Source of the DNA: Nitrincola tapanii
Lineage (GTDB): Bacteria > Pseudomonadota > Gammaproteobacteria > Pseudomonadales > Balneatricaceae
Direction of reading: 5' to 3'
Assembly: GCF_008368715.1 (NCBI RefSeq)
Contig: NZ_SMRS01000008.1
Coordinates: 124,001-188,000, forward strand
DNA length: 64,000 nt
Position numbers and translations under genes: made by a program
Notes under the pieces: generated by a model
What the model saw: the letters and a program-made list of their open reading frames with translations, nothing else
Database searches by the model: none
What the model was told of the DNA's origin: nothing
Part shown: positions 21,226 to 31,239 of the stretch, piece by piece
How the letters are laid out: each line of letters starts with the position of its first letter
Numbering within the stretch: position 1 is the stretch's first letter

Positions 21226-21246
21226 ACTGCTCAACTCAGGCCGCGT

Positions 21247-21275
21247 ATATTAATGAGCCGCTGGAAGCTCGTCAA
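21247..21275 (-). promoter_or_regulatory. Promoter of the tRNA-Asn/tRNA-Pro unit
   Basis: On the minus strand: -35 TTGACG (21275-21270), 17-base spacer, -10 TAATAT (21252-21247), followed by the GC-rich stretch CGCGGCC. Such a discriminator is typical of stringently controlled stable RNA promoters. The tRNA 5' end is about 21 bases beyond the -10. Confidence 0.65.
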
Positions 21276-21300
21276 CACTCTTGCAGAAATAAATTTAAAT

Positions 21301-21329
21301 TTTCCTGTCTTTTGCGACTAGAGTATAAT
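21301..21329 (+). promoter_or_regulatory. Candidate promoter of ycaO
   Basis: Perfect -10 TATAAT at 21324-21329 with a weak -35 TTTCCT at 21301-21306 (17-base spacer). It lies 85 bases before the ycaO start, in the gap shared with the divergent tRNA unit. Confidence 0.45.
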
Positions 21330-21414
21330 CTTTGACCAATCAATAAGATGCAGCGGCTCCGAGAGTAGAAAAAACGCTTTCAGAGGGCGGCGAGAGTGGG
21401 CGAGGTGAAAAGAG

Positions 21415-23157
21415 ATGACACAGTTGCTAGGTAAGGATGCACCCCTCGAAGAGTCTCTGGTGCGGATGAATCAAAGCTTAAAAGCCTTGGGGTTTGATCT
21501 GGAAGAGGTGAGTTGCCTAAACCCCGTGCCGCATGTCTGGTCTGTGCATCTCCAGGATCGAAATTGTTCGCTGCTTTTTTCTCATGGCAAGGGAAGCAGT
21601 CGTGATGCGGCGCTTGCCAGTGCGCTGGGTGAGTTTATTGAACGTCTGGCAACAAACTACTTCTTCTCTGATTATTTTCTCGGCACTAAGATCGCGCAAA
21701 GTGAGTTTGTGCACTATCCGCAAGAGCGCTGGTTTCCTCTGACCGCCAATCATTGGCCGGAAGGCTTGCTCGATGAAGCAACGCGTAATCATTATGACCT
21801 GCACAATGAGATGACACTGGATCAACTGGTGGATCTGAACTCAGGTTATGCCGAGCGCGGTATCTGTGCCCTACCTTTTGTGCAGCAACGCAGCGGTGCA
21901 ACGGTTTGGTTTCCCGTAAATATCCTCGGTAACCTCTATGTCAGTAATGGCATGGCCTCGGGCAATAGTCTTTGGGAAGCGCGGGTTCAGGCGCTGTCGG
22001 AAATCTTTGAACGCCACATCAAGAATACGATTCTTTCATCGGGCATTAGTCTGCCACTGATTCCAGAATCGGAAATTGCCAAGCATCCGCGTGTCAAAGC
22101 CGCTTTGCGAGCACTGCGTGCCAAGGGGTTTGTCCTAGAGGTGCGGGATGCTTCCCTAGGCGGGAAGTTTCCACTGGTGAATGTGATCTTGTTTAACCCT
22201 GAAGACGGGGGGTGTTATGCGGCTTTTGGTGCACACCCCAAGTTTGCCGTAGCCTTGGAGCGTGCTTTAACGGAACTGCTGCAGGGGCGCGAGCTGGATC
22301 AGTTGCATCATTTTCCTATGCCGACCTTGGATATTGAAGAGGTGGCCGATCCGCACAATCTGGAAACCCATTTTATCGACTCCAGCGGCCTCGTGGCCTG
22401 GGATCTGATGTCCTCAAAAACCGACTATCCCTTCACGCGCTGGAATATCGAGGGCGACACCCAGGCTGAGTTTTCTGAGCTTTGTCACCGTATTCATCGT
22501 GTGGATATGGATATCTACATTGCCGATTACGAGCATCTGGGGATCTACACCTGTCGGATTGTGGTGCCTGGGATGTCTGAGATCTATCCAGTCGATGAGT
22601 TGATCTGGCGTAACAATAATGCTGCAGCCACCTTGCGCCCCGCAATTCTGGCGCTGCCGGATCTGGAAACGGATGCACTGGCCGATCTTCTTGAAGCCCT
22701 GGATGAAGGCAGTTTTGATGAGCAGCAGCGAGTGGTTGAATTGTTGGGCTTGGTGCCCAACCCTGAATCGGTTTGGGCCAGTTTGCGGGTGGGGGAGTTA
22801 AAGCTACGTTTGGCCCTGGCCTTAAATGATCTGGAGCTGGCGTTGGAGCTCAGTGATTGGGTCTTGGGTTTTGCCCAACTTCCGCAGGATTTGGCGGCCC
22901 AATACCGTTGTTTGCATCAGCTCTTGTCTATCCAGCTGGATGGCAGCCGTGATCTCGAAGATTTTCTGCCGGTTTTTACACGCATTTATGGCGAGGCGCG
23001 TATTCAGCGGGTGCGGGGCTGGATTGCCGGTGTCGCGTTGTTTGATGATTTAGGCAGTCACGATGAATCTCTAGCGACCTTTAACCGTCATCAACAATTG
23101 CTGAAAGTCTATGAGCGACTGCAGCAGGTGAAGTCGAGTCATTTTCAACGCCCATAG
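21415..23157 (+). CDS. ycaO: YcaO, ATP-dependent cyclodehydratase-fold protein; RimO-associated
   Basis: Close to E. coli YcaO over its whole length (580 residues). In E. coli YcaO supports beta-methylthiolation of ribosomal protein S12 by RimO. The YcaO ATP-binding residues are in SALGEFIERLATNYFFSD (about 62-79), ARVQALSEIFERHIKN (about 188-203) and ALERALTELLQGRELDQ. NLETHFIDSSGL and ADYEHLGIYTCRIVVPGMSEIYP also match. The C-terminal part (about 410-580) is the helical tetratricopeptide-like domain found in the E. coli protein. There is no substrate peptide or bacteriocin gene nearby, so a natural-product role is unlikely. rimO is not in the window. Confidence 0.92.
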   Translation: MTQLLGKDAPLEESLVRMNQSLKALGFDLEEVSCLNPVPHVWSVHLQDRNCSLLFSHGKGSSRDAALASALGEFIERLATNYFFSDYFLGTKIAQSEFVHYPQERWFPLTANHWPEGLLDEATRNHYDLHNEMTLDQLVDLNSGYAERGICALPFVQQRSGATVWFPVNILGNLYVSNGMASGNSLWEARVQALSEIFERHIKNTILSSGISLPLIPESEIAKHPRVKAALRALRAKGFVLEVRDASLGGKFPLVNVILFNPEDGGCYAAFGAHPKFAVALERALTELLQGRELDQLHHFPMPTLDIEEVADPHNLETHFIDSSGLVAWDLMSSKTDYPFTRWNIEGDTQAEFSELCHRIHRVDMDIYIADYEHLGIYTCRIVVPGMSEIYPVDELIWRNNNAAATLRPAILALPDLETDALADLLEALDEGSFDEQQRVVELLGLVPNPESVWASLRVGELKLRLALALNDLELALELSDWVLGFAQLPQDLAAQYRCLHQLLSIQLDGSRDLEDFLPVFTRIYGEARIQRVRGWIAGVALFDDLGSHDESLATFNRHQQLLKVYERLQQVKSSHFQRP

Positions 23158-23259
23158 CCGCTGGGGAAATAGGTTAGGCAGGCTGTTCGATTTCGGCTAG
23201 AATCTCCCGATTGTTTTTCTTAACCGATCCTGCAGGATGGTTTGAACTCAGGGACACCC

Positions 23260-24660
23260 ATGCTTTTCAATAAGTTACCGGATGATATTTTTCTGCCCTT
23301 ATCCGGGCAGAATCGCCAGGTGTATCAGGCGGTTTTGCTTGAGCTGGCCGATCTGTATTTCGATGAAGATCTGATCGATCCCTTTATTGCCAAGGATCTG
23401 GTGCGCTCCACCATCGAGCATGCGGTTGTGCGTTTAGGGATTCGCCGCTGGGAAAGTGAAGCGGATGAAGAAGTCGAACCGCCGCGCTCCAGTGCCGATT
23501 ACACCAATCGTATTTACCGGCGTTTAGTGCAATGCGGGTGGTTGGAAGAAGAGCAGCGTATTTATCGTACCTATGTATTACTGGCGCCTGCGGTGAGCCA
23601 TCTTTTACGCTCCCTGGTCGCGATTGCGCGTTTGGAAAAACGCAGTTATGGCGGCGCGGTGCTCAACGTCCTCAGCTCTTTGGAAGCCGCGATTCACGAT
23701 CCAGTGGGTCGTGGTATCACCCTTTCGGAAGCGGCCACCACGGCGGCTGAGTTTAGTGCACATCTAACTGACATGCTGTTAGGTCTGCGTGAGATGAAAA
23801 TGAGCCTGACGGCGAGTCAAAATCCGCAGGAGATCGTGCGGGGTTTCTTTGATCGTTTTGTAGAGCAGATTCTGGTCTCAGACTATAAAACGCTGAAAAC
23901 ACGCAACAACCCCTTCCGTTATCGTCGTCAAATCCTGTCGATGCTGCGCGACTTGCAGTTTGATCTGCTCAAGCTAGAACAGCTGGCCCAGCATTATCAA
24001 GTGCAGTATGAGCTGGACTATGATTCGGCCGAAGCACGGGTGCATCAGCATATCCAGCGAATTATTCGGATTTTTGAATCGGTTGATCAGCGCTTAGCCG
24101 CCATTGATGATTTCCGTTATCAGCTGGAAAAACGGGTCGCCGATACCGTGCGTTATATGGATAAAACCACGCCTGGGATGGCGGCGCGTTTGTCCCGCCT
24201 GATCAGTGAACTGGCCAAACAGCCCGAAACCCAGATTCCCGTGTTAAACACCCTGGAAACGGTCGGTTTCATTTCCCCAGCCAGTGTGCGTTCACCGATT
24301 CGTCGTCGGGTTGAAGCAACCCCCAGGGTGATTACCCAATCTCAGATCGATCCGCGTGTGCTGGAGTTGCGTCAGCTGTTTAAGGAGTATAAAGAGCGGC
24401 GTGAAGTCAAAATTGACCGTATCGAAGCCTACCTGGCACAGCACTTTGTGCAGCAGACGCAATTGCATGCCACCGATTTCACCATTCGCAGCGTCGAAGA
24501 TTACATCTGTTTTAGTTACATCCGCCATTTGCAGTCTTTAGGAAAAAAGGCGCGCAAAACTCTTGAAAAATATCGTCTCGAATTTGACGGCAGCTACGTC
24601 TGTGTTGATCAGGTGGTTGAGTGTCGAGGCTTTGTGATCCACAGGAAGACATCATGTTAG
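23260..24660 (+). CDS. mksF: MksF/JetA-like kleisin subunit of a bacterial condensin
   Basis: First gene of an SMC-complex operon. The 466-residue protein is mostly helical, with an N-terminal winged-helix-like dimerisation region ([24 protein letters not shown] at the start) and a long helical middle, as expected of a kleisin that bridges the two SMC heads. The ATG at 23260 with AGGGA five bases before is preferred; a TTG at 23242 would add six residues. The mksE start lies inside its 3' end. The assignment depends on the neighbouring SMC gene. MksF (chromosome organisation) and JetA (plasmid defence) are related and cannot be separated by sequence inspection alone. Confidence 0.8.
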   Translation: MLFNKLPDDIFLPLSGQNRQVYQAVLLELADLYFDEDLIDPFIAKDLVRSTIEHAVVRLGIRRWESEADEEVEPPRSSADYTNRIYRRLVQCGWLEEEQRIYRTYVLLAPAVSHLLRSLVAIARLEKRSYGGAVLNVLSSLEAAIHDPVGRGITLSEAATTAAEFSAHLTDMLLGLREMKMSLTASQNPQEIVRGFFDRFVEQILVSDYKTLKTRNNPFRYRRQILSMLRDLQFDLLKLEQLAQHYQVQYELDYDSAEARVHQHIQRIIRIFESVDQRLAAIDDFRYQLEKRVADTVRYMDKTTPGMAARLSRLISELAKQPETQIPVLNTLETVGFISPASVRSPIRRRVEATPRVITQSQIDPRVLELRQLFKEYKERREVKIDRIEAYLAQHFVQQTQLHATDFTIRSVEDYICFSYIRHLQSLGKKARKTLEKYRLEFDGSYVCVDQVVECRGFVIHRKTSC

Positions 24661-25265
24661 GTGATTTGCAAAAACTACTTTCCCGCACCGAACAGCACCA
24701 AGAAGATGATTTTGTGCGTGCGGCCAATCTTTTGCTGGTCAGCCAGTTTCTCTATGCGGATCGTCCTTTGCATCGGGACAGTTACTTCTTAATTGCCAGT
24801 CATTTGAAGTACTTTCAGGATCTGTTTGCGGCCATTGGTTGGCATCTGGTGTATCAACCGGATGAGGCGTATCTCGGTGTGATTCCTCAGGGAGAGGAGC
24901 GAGTCCTGCGCCTTAAGCTGGATGAGTCTTTATTCCTACTCTGTTTGCGCCAGATTTATGAGCAAAAACTGGAAACCTTCGAATTAGAGGAAGGCAAAGC
25001 CTTTACTCAGACCGATGCGCTCTTGCGTTTGTACAATAATCTGACCGGTAAAGAGATCCCGAATGAGACACGCTTAAAGGAGATTTTGGGTTTGTTCAGC
25101 CGTCATGGAGTGATTGAACGGGGCAAAGCGGAGGAAACCGATCCGAAGAACCTGCCTATTCGCATCAACCCGACCATACGCCAGGTCGTGGTAGAGGATT
25201 ACATCGGACAACTTGAAGCCCTGTGCGATCTCGATACAGCGGAGGTCAATGATGAAACAGCTTAA
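24654..25265 (+). CDS. mksE: MksE/JetB-like KITE subunit of a bacterial condensin
   Basis: A 203-residue tandem winged-helix protein that would bind the kleisin. ATG 24654 has AGGA seven bases upstream and overlaps the mksF stop by 7 bases; a longer reading from 24621 lacks support. The sequence has alternating acidic and hydrophobic helices ([58 protein letters not shown]), the pattern of DUF4194/MksE-type proteins. Its end overlaps the SMC gene by 14 bases. All three genes are therefore translationally coupled. Confidence 0.8.
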   Translation: MLGDLQKLLSRTEQHQEDDFVRAANLLLVSQFLYADRPLHRDSYFLIASHLKYFQDLFAAIGWHLVYQPDEAYLGVIPQGEERVLRLKLDESLFLLCLRQIYEQKLETFELEEGKAFTQTDALLRLYNNLTGKEIPNETRLKEILGLFSRHGVIERGKAEETDPKNLPIRINPTIRQVVVEDYIGQLEALCDLDTAEVNDETA

Positions 25266-28200
25266 TCGTATCGTTCTGGTCAACTGGTATGTACTGGGTG
25301 CCATTGAAATCCCGATTAAAGGCAATGTGGCCATCGTCGGGCCGAACGGTTCTGGTAAGTCCTCTTTGCTGGATGCCATTCAGACCATTCTCATGGGTGG
25401 GCATAAACGTCATTTGAGCTTTAACGCCTCGGCAGGTGAAAAATCTGAGCGCTCGTTGCGTACCTATTGCTTGGGTTTTCTGGATGATCAAGGCAAAAAA
25501 GCCAATGCGCGTGAAGATTCGCTGACTTACATGGCCTTAAGCTTCTTTGATACGGAAACCGCCAAAGAGAGTTGTGTTGGTATTGCCATCAGTGCTTCTA
25601 CCGCGAATGCCGATGAAGATGTGCTTGGGCGTTTTATCCTGCCAGATTTTTCCGTCACCCTGGATGACTTTTCGGTGAAACAGGGGGCTGGGCGTTTACC
25701 CAAACCCTGGAATGAAGTGCGCGATCACCTATTAAAACAGTGTCCGGAGATGATTCTGGAGAAGCGCGCGGCGCGTTTTATTAAAGAGATGGTGACGCAT
25801 CTGAGTCATGATCCGCAGATGCCGAATGATGATGAGAAATTCATCAAAAACTTCAAAAATGCCATCAAGTTTGTCCCGATCGACAGCCCAACGCGCTTTA
25901 TCCGTGAATTTGTACTGGATGAAAATATCGTCCATGTTGGGGCCTTTCGTAAGTCGCTGGATGAGTATCGGGCGATGGAGCAAAAAACCCGTGAGGTGGC
26001 CAATCGTATCGCCGAGCTGGAGAAGATCCAGGAGATGTGTCAGGGCATCTCGCGCAATGTCAAAAATGCGATTGAATATGAGTGGGTGGTGCATGAATCG
26101 CGCTTTGAGCAGGCCGATCTGAAAAAAGAGGAAGCTGCCGAACGCTTGGAAACCTACAGTGAGCAGGAAGAGACGCTGCAGCGGAATCTCGCGCAGAAAA
26201 GCGAAGAGTTAAACCAGGCCATGCAGGCGCTGGCCAATGCGCGTGCGGAACTGAATAACAGCGATTCAGCACATAAGATCAATGCCTTGGAATCGCGCAT
26301 CAGTGCACGCCAGCATGAGCAAGCGGTGGTACGTGACAAGATTCAGCAGGCCTATGGTCTATTGCGTAGCAGTGTCGGATTTGCAGAACAGTCCGCACTC
26401 TTGCCGGAAAACTTCCGCCCCTTGGTTGAGCAAGCTGTCAGCCTCTGGCGCTCGGGTGAAAGTACGCTCGCCGATCTTTGGCCGGAAAATCCAGTCGAGG
26501 TCGATGCCGTACTGACTCAGTTACGAGATCAGGTGGACCCCGTACGCAAGAGTGTAGCGCGTAAATATGAAGAGTCGGTCATTCGTTTGAATGATCTGCG
26601 CAGCCAGATTCAGAGCCAAAAAAGCGCGGTGGAGCAGTTGCAGCAGGGGCGTGCACCGGTGCGTCATGCTACGCGTGAGTTGATCGAGCTGCTGGCGGAA
26701 TATGGCATAGAGTCCACACCGATCTGTGAGTTGGTCGATATCACCGAGGATAAGTGGCGTATTGCCATTGAGTCTTTCCTCGGCGCACGGCGTGAAGCTT
26801 TGGTGGTGGCACCGGATCGAGTGAAAGAAGCCATTACACTCTATCGTCGCAAAGGCCGTCATCTAAAAGGTTGCCGTATTATCAACACCACCAAAAGTGG
26901 GGAATGGCTGCATCGTACTAAGCCGGGTTCTTTGGCGCTGTTTATCGATTCTCAAGATGAACATGCGCGCGCCTATATGAACCGTGCCTTGGGCGCTGTG
27001 ATGGCAGTTGAAACCGAATCCGAGCTGCTGCGTCATGAGCGTGCATTAACCTATGATTGCATGTTGCAGAGTGAAGGTTCGACCACCTCGATCAATGAAC
27101 TGAGCCCGATTATGGGCGTGCGCCGCCGTGGTGATCAATTGGCGCAGCAGGGCAAGCAGGTGGATCAGTTGATTGCGGAATTTACCCAGTTGGGTAAACA
27201 GCATGAACAGCTGGAAAAACTGCGTGATGCACTGATACGTTTATCCTCCGGTTTAAGTCAGATCAATGAGCGAGTGTTTGATCTGGTAACGTCGCGTGAG
27301 CAGCTGAGTGTTGAGATCCAGGGTTATCAGCAAGCGATTACCGATCTGCGTAATCATGATGACTCCGGGGCGCAACAGCGCTTAGCGGATCTGGCAGAGG
27401 CTCAGAAACAGGTTGAAGCTCAGCAAAAATCCTTGATGGATAAGTTGCAAAAAGTGCGTACCGGTATGATCAAGGATACCGCCTCCTTAGAGACACTTGA
27501 GCGTGAATTAAGTGAACACGCACGGGCGCGTAGCCAGTGTCAGGAGCATCCGCAATTTGATGCCCAGTCCGCACAGGAAAAGCGTGATTACCTCGATGAA
27601 GGGTGTGGCGCTGAACTTGAGCGTGTCATTTTTGAAGCAGCCAAAAAAGCGCAAAGTGAATTGCAGCTGCATGAGAAAAAGAAAAACGCAGTGCGTGATG
27701 CCGTGGCGCAATACAAGGCACGTTATCATGCCGGTGGCTTGAGTCATCAGGGCTTGGATAATATCAGTGCCGACTCCACCCACGAAGATCTGGAAAAATA
27801 TGTGAATGAGACGGTGACGGTTCTACAGGAGTCGGAACTGGCGCTCTACACTCAGAAGGCAGAGCGTGCACGTCTGGAGGCCGAAACGGCCTTCCGCTCA
27901 GATTTTGTCGCGCATCTGAATGATCAGATCAATAAGATTAAAGACTTGATTCGTGAGCTCAACAGCCATCTGAAAAACCGACCTTTCCACAAAGAGATGT
28001 ATAGCTTTGAGATGATGCCCAACCCCGAACTCAAAGATATTCTTGAGTTGGTGGAAGCTTACACGCGAATGGATCAGGCCAATGTGGGTTCACTTTTCGA
28101 CATCCATCATGAAACCGATACCGGACACCGTGATGCGTTGGCAAAGATCCATGAAGTGCTGAAAAGTGAAGGTGATAGCAACCTGCTGCAGGATTACCGC

Positions 28201-28680
28201 AACTTCTATAACTTTGAGTTGGTGGTGAAGGATCTGGAAGGGAATCGTAAAACCACCCTGACTCAGCGTATCAAGACCGGTTCCGGGGGAGAGCATCAGG
28301 TGCCGTTTTATGTTGCGATGGCCGCCGCTTTAGGGGCGACCTATCGTTTGAAAGAAAGCAGTGATGGTCAGCCGGTCGGCGGCTTCAGTCTGTCGGTATT
28401 TGATGAGGCCTTTAATAAACTGGATTCGGAAAATACCGTGACTTCGCTGGGCTTTATGTCAGATCTGGGTCTGCAAACCATCATTGCGGCACCGGATGAA
28501 AAATACTCACTGCTCAGTTCCTGCATGGATACGATCATCAACGTTTGCCGTGATGGGCGTATCGTGGATCTGGATGTGGAGTTTCCGACGGAAAAAGGTA
28601 AGGCGCTCTTGGCCTCGGATCACCCTTACAAACTCATGTCCGCCGCAGACGTTGAGGCGGCGGAGTCAGCCGGGGTGTAA
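25252..28680 (+). CDS. mksB: MksB/JetC-like SMC ATPase
   Basis: SMC-like ATPase of 1142 residues, shorter than MukB. ATG 25252 is chosen because GGAGG lies six bases before it. Walker A is GPNGSGKS (residues 30-37). Long coiled-coil arms rich in E, K, Q and A run from about 250 to 470 and 620 to 960, with a small hinge-like region between (around 475-525). The C-terminal head has the signature [10 protein letters not shown] (about 1008-1017) and Walker [15 protein letters not shown] (about 1044-1057). Together with MksF and MksE it should load on DNA and extrude loops. No JetD/MksG nuclease gene follows, unlike Wadjet defence operons. Confidence 0.87.
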   Translation: MKQLNRIVLVNWYVLGAIEIPIKGNVAIVGPNGSGKSSLLDAIQTILMGGHKRHLSFNASAGEKSERSLRTYCLGFLDDQGKKANAREDSLTYMALSFFDTETAKESCVGIAISASTANADEDVLGRFILPDFSVTLDDFSVKQGAGRLPKPWNEVRDHLLKQCPEMILEKRAARFIKEMVTHLSHDPQMPNDDEKFIKNFKNAIKFVPIDSPTRFIREFVLDENIVHVGAFRKSLDEYRAMEQKTREVANRIAELEKIQEMCQGISRNVKNAIEYEWVVHESRFEQADLKKEEAAERLETYSEQEETLQRNLAQKSEELNQAMQALANARAELNNSDSAHKINALESRISARQHEQAVVRDKIQQAYGLLRSSVGFAEQSALLPENFRPLVEQAVSLWRSGESTLADLWPENPVEVDAVLTQLRDQVDPVRKSVARKYEESVIRLNDLRSQIQSQKSAVEQLQQGRAPVRHATRELIELLAEYGIESTPICELVDITEDKWRIAIESFLGARREALVVAPDRVKEAITLYRRKGRHLKGCRIINTTKSGEWLHRTKPGSLALFIDSQDEHARAYMNRALGAVMAVETESELLRHERALTYDCMLQSEGSTTSINELSPIMGVRRRGDQLAQQGKQVDQLIAEFTQLGKQHEQLEKLRDALIRLSSGLSQINERVFDLVTSREQLSVEIQGYQQAITDLRNHDDSGAQQRLADLAEAQKQVEAQQKSLMDKLQKVRTGMIKDTASLETLERELSEHARARSQCQEHPQFDAQSAQEKRDYLDEGCGAELERVIFEAAKKAQSELQLHEKKKNAVRDAVAQYKARYHAGGLSHQGLDNISADSTHEDLEKYVNETVTVLQESELALYTQKAERARLEAETAFRSDFVAHLNDQINKIKDLIRELNSHLKNRPFHKEMYSFEMMPNPELKDILELVEAYTRMDQANVGSLFDIHHETDTGHRDALAKIHEVLKSEGDSNLLQDYRNFYNFELVVKDLEGNRKTTLTQRIKTGSGGEHQVPFYVAMAAALGATYRLKESSDGQPVGGFSLSVFDEAFNKLDSENTVTSLGFMSDLGLQTIIAAPDEKYSLLSSCMDTIINVCRDGRIVDLDVEFPTEKGKALLASDHPYKLMSAADVEAAESAGV

Positions 28681-29275
28681 GTTGCACCTGGGGGCGCTGC
28701 AGACGTGAGAGCCGCAGTCCCTCCAGTTCAGTGCTGATGTGCCAGTGCTCTGGCTCTTCAATCAGACTGACCAGCAGCCCTAGGGGGGTGTAGCGGCCCT
28801 CTAAAGCCTGCCACTGCGAAAATTGTTGATTCGCCAGCAGACGTCGGACACTGTCCAGATCCCAAATCTCGGGCAGCTTTTCTAAGGCGCTGAGCAGTTG
28901 GCTGGCCGCCGGTTCTGGCAGGTTGCGCTCACGAGCAAACGAGCGGCGCAGGCTCAGATCAGAGCTGAAACCGGGTAAGGCGTTGTCACGGACATTGCTG
29001 TCAAATGCCAGCTCGGATAAACCACGCAGTAAAAAACTTAAGCTCCATTGGCAGCCACGAATCAAATCCCAAGCCGGCTCCAGGCTAGTTTTAGAGCCCA
29101 GAGTGTAACGGATCGGATCGGAACTGCCGGATGGGAAATGAGTCAATTGCAGGAAGGTACCCTGAAAGTCGACCAAAACGGGCGGCGTATCGATTAAACA
29201 GTAAGGCGTTTCACGGCGCATAAAGGCTAACCATTCCTCACGTGTTTCTAAACCAGGCAGTACCCGAATCATCAT
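28634..29275 (-). CDS. Hypothetical protein, convergent to and overlapping mksB
   Basis: Not recognised. A 213-residue soluble protein without signal peptide or membrane segment; tryptophan-, leucine- and arginine-rich with many Glu/Asp (for example WDLDSVRRLLANQQFSQWQ), ending in a proline/arginine tail. Its last 47 bases overlap the end of mksB on the other strand. The start is ATGATG at 29275/29272 with only a weak ribosome site. It is not a JetD-like nuclease: no TOPRIM-type acidic motif is visible. It shares a 44-base divergent gap with the outer-membrane protein gene at 29320. Coding character is supported by length and by the lack of another gene here. Confidence 0.6.
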   Translation of the reverse strand: MMIRVLPGLETREEWLAFMRRETPYCLIDTPPVLVDFQGTFLQLTHFPSGSSDPIRYTLGSKTSLEPAWDLIRGCQWSLSFLLRGLSELAFDSNVRDNALPGFSSDLSLRRSFARERNLPEPAASQLLSALEKLPEIWDLDSVRRLLANQQFSQWQALEGRYTPLGLLVSLIEEPEHWHISTELEGLRLSRLQRPQVQLTPRLTPPPQRLRRT

Positions 29276-29319
29276 GGTCTTGATAAGCTACTCGAATCAA
29301 TTTTAAGGGTGTTCATTCT

Positions 29320-29859
29320 ATGCTAGCACGACTCACACCACTAGTTTTGAGTGGCGCGCTGATCCTGCCCGTCCACGCCGAAGGGGTGTTTACTCAAGGG
29401 GATGCGCTACTGTTACAGACCTCTCTCTGGACGGTGCACTATAGTCCCGAGCCTGAACATAACAACCATCAAAAGCTGCTCAACGTCGAATGGTTGGCAC
29501 CGAAAACGGATCTGACCGAGTTGCAGCGTCCAGGGGGGTTGGATTGGCGTGATGAAGTGCGTTGGTTGGCGGGTGTGGCCAGCTTCGATAACTCTTTTAG
29601 CCAGCGCAGCACTTATGTCTATGGGGGTGGGCGTTATGACTTCCCACTGCAGCCGCAAACCCAAGCGTATGTCAAAGTTACCGCCGGTTTATTGCACGGC
29701 TATAAAGACGAGTATCGAGACAAGATTCCGTTTAACCGTTTTGAAATTGCGCCAGCGATCTTACCGGCGGTAGGCTTGGAATATCATCGTTTGAATCTTG
29801 AACTCATCCCCTTTGGCACCGCTGGGGCGATGGTGAATCTGGGTTTTTATCTGCGTTAA
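29320..29859 (+). CDS. Predicted outer-membrane beta-barrel protein
   Basis: A 179-residue exported protein. The N-terminus has a signal peptide of about 20 residues ending in PVHA before EGVF. The rest shows alternating aromatic/hydrophobic strands (YVYGGGRYDFPL, AYVKVTAGLLHGYKD, LNLELIPFG) and a C-terminal LGFYLR ending, with the conserved block DKIPFNRFEIAPAILPAVG. Related proteins in pseudomonads are often labelled 'sn-glycerol-3-phosphate transporter', which I regard as a misannotation: a small barrel of PagP-like size fits better. Ribosome site AAGGGTG precedes the ATG. Function unknown. Confidence 0.65.
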   Translation: MLARLTPLVLSGALILPVHAEGVFTQGDALLLQTSLWTVHYSPEPEHNNHQKLLNVEWLAPKTDLTELQRPGGLDWRDEVRWLAGVASFDNSFSQRSTYVYGGGRYDFPLQPQTQAYVKVTAGLLHGYKDEYRDKIPFNRFEIAPAILPAVGLEYHRLNLELIPFGTAGAMVNLGFYLR

Positions 29860-29904
29860 GCGTCAGACAATGCGAGTGCTGTGTGCGCTGTTAAGGATCT
29901 TTTT

Positions 29905-31236
29905 ATGTTTTTGCCGGAATTTGGATTAAATCAACATCCGCAGCGTGATGCCCTCTATGCTGAGCTGCACTCACGCCCATTTCAGGTGATCCCTTGCCCG
30001 GCGCGGATTACACATATCGCGCTGTTGAGTTCACGCGAGGAGCGGCAGGCACAGTTTCAGCATCTGCAAAACCTGCATCAACGCTATGGCGTCGAGCCCC
30101 CGCAGGAAGAGGTGAGCTGTTACGAAAAGACTTTTGGCGCTTTGCGGGTGCGACGTGAAACGCATATGGAGTTCACCACCTATACCTTTATCAATTTGCA
30201 AGCCTGCGAAGAGGTCTGTCCCTTTGATTATACCGGGATCAGCCCTTTGCCTGAGGGTTGGTTAGCGGCCTTACCGGGACAGGTGGTGGCGGCCTTTCAT
30301 ATTGCCTTGGAAGCGGCACGCACAAGTGTTGAAGAGGATTTGCAGCTCGTACGCCCCTATTTTGAAGGAAAGCGCTTGGTCGGAAGCAGCCCACAGCAAG
30401 GCAGTGCCCGTGTTTGGGGTAGCTTTCAGCTGCATCGTGATGGTTTTGGGCGTTTTATGGTGCTCAATCACAGCATGTCGGATAGCCAGTTAGGCCGTTT
30501 AACTCAGCGCTTGATGGAGATCGAAACCTACCGCCTTATGTCACAGCTTTCGTTGCAGTTAGCGCGTGAAATTTCACCGCAGCTGTTTGATATGGATCAG
30601 CAGCTGGCCGTCATCACCCAAGCTCTGACCGAAAATCAGGGGGTGGATGAGCGTGCGATTCTGGCGGATTTAACCGATATGGCGGCACGTATAGAAGCCT
30701 TCCGTGCCCGGTCTACGTTTCGTTTTTCCGCTACCTCAGCCTACCATCAGCTGGTGCTCACACGTTTAGAAGAGTTGCGTGAGGATGAGTTATCCGGCCA
30801 TCTGACGATTAAAGAGTTTATGACACGACGTTTAACACCGGCCGTGCAGACCTGCCGTTCCGTGGGCGAGCGTCTAGAGGATCTGTCACGGCGTATCGAT
30901 CGAGCTTCCGATATGATGCGGACCCGGGTGGAGTTGTCGATTCAGCATCAAAATCAAACACTGTTAAGTTCGATGGATAAACGCTCCCAGGTACAGCTGA
31001 TGATGCAGCATACGGTCGAAGGTCTGTCTGTGGTGGCGATTAGTTATTATCTGGTTGGACTTTTGAAGTATCTGATTGATGCGCTCTATGATTCAGGTGT
31101 GGCTTTTAACAAGTCGCTCGTCATCGGTGCCATGATTCCGCTGGTCTTGGTGGCGGTCTGGTTAAGTGTGCGCCGTATTCACCATCACTTTATGGCCCTG
31201 GCAGACAAACAGCAGGCGGGGCCGAAACAGGACTAA
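29905..31236 (+). CDS. DUF3422 family membrane-anchored protein
   Basis: A 443-residue protein of the uncharacterised DUF3422 family. Conserved pieces are LNQHPQRDALYAELHSRPFQ at the N-terminus and GSFQLHRDGFGRFMVLN. A helical region follows, with a coiled coil (about 260-360). Two membrane segments are predicted near the C-terminus (about 370-392 and 402-422), so the bulk is likely cytoplasmic. ATG 29905 has AAGGA seven bases upstream; a GTG at 29881 is less likely. bolA follows after three bases and is probably co-translated. No biochemical role is known to me. Confidence 0.82.
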   Translation: MFLPEFGLNQHPQRDALYAELHSRPFQVIPCPARITHIALLSSREERQAQFQHLQNLHQRYGVEPPQEEVSCYEKTFGALRVRRETHMEFTTYTFINLQACEEVCPFDYTGISPLPEGWLAALPGQVVAAFHIALEAARTSVEEDLQLVRPYFEGKRLVGSSPQQGSARVWGSFQLHRDGFGRFMVLNHSMSDSQLGRLTQRLMEIETYRLMSQLSLQLAREISPQLFDMDQQLAVITQALTENQGVDERAILADLTDMAARIEAFRARSTFRFSATSAYHQLVLTRLEELREDELSGHLTIKEFMTRRLTPAVQTCRSVGERLEDLSRRIDRASDMMRTRVELSIQHQNQTLLSSMDKRSQVQLMMQHTVEGLSVVAISYYLVGLLKYLIDALYDSGVAFNKSLVIGAMIPLVLVAVWLSVRRIHHHFMALADKQQAGPKQD

Positions 31237-31239
31237 ATC

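Noticed and set aside
28634-29275. JetD nuclease of a Wadjet system
   Set aside because: Opposite strand, only 213 residues, no TOPRIM-like acidic motif and no DUF3322/DUF2220 pattern.
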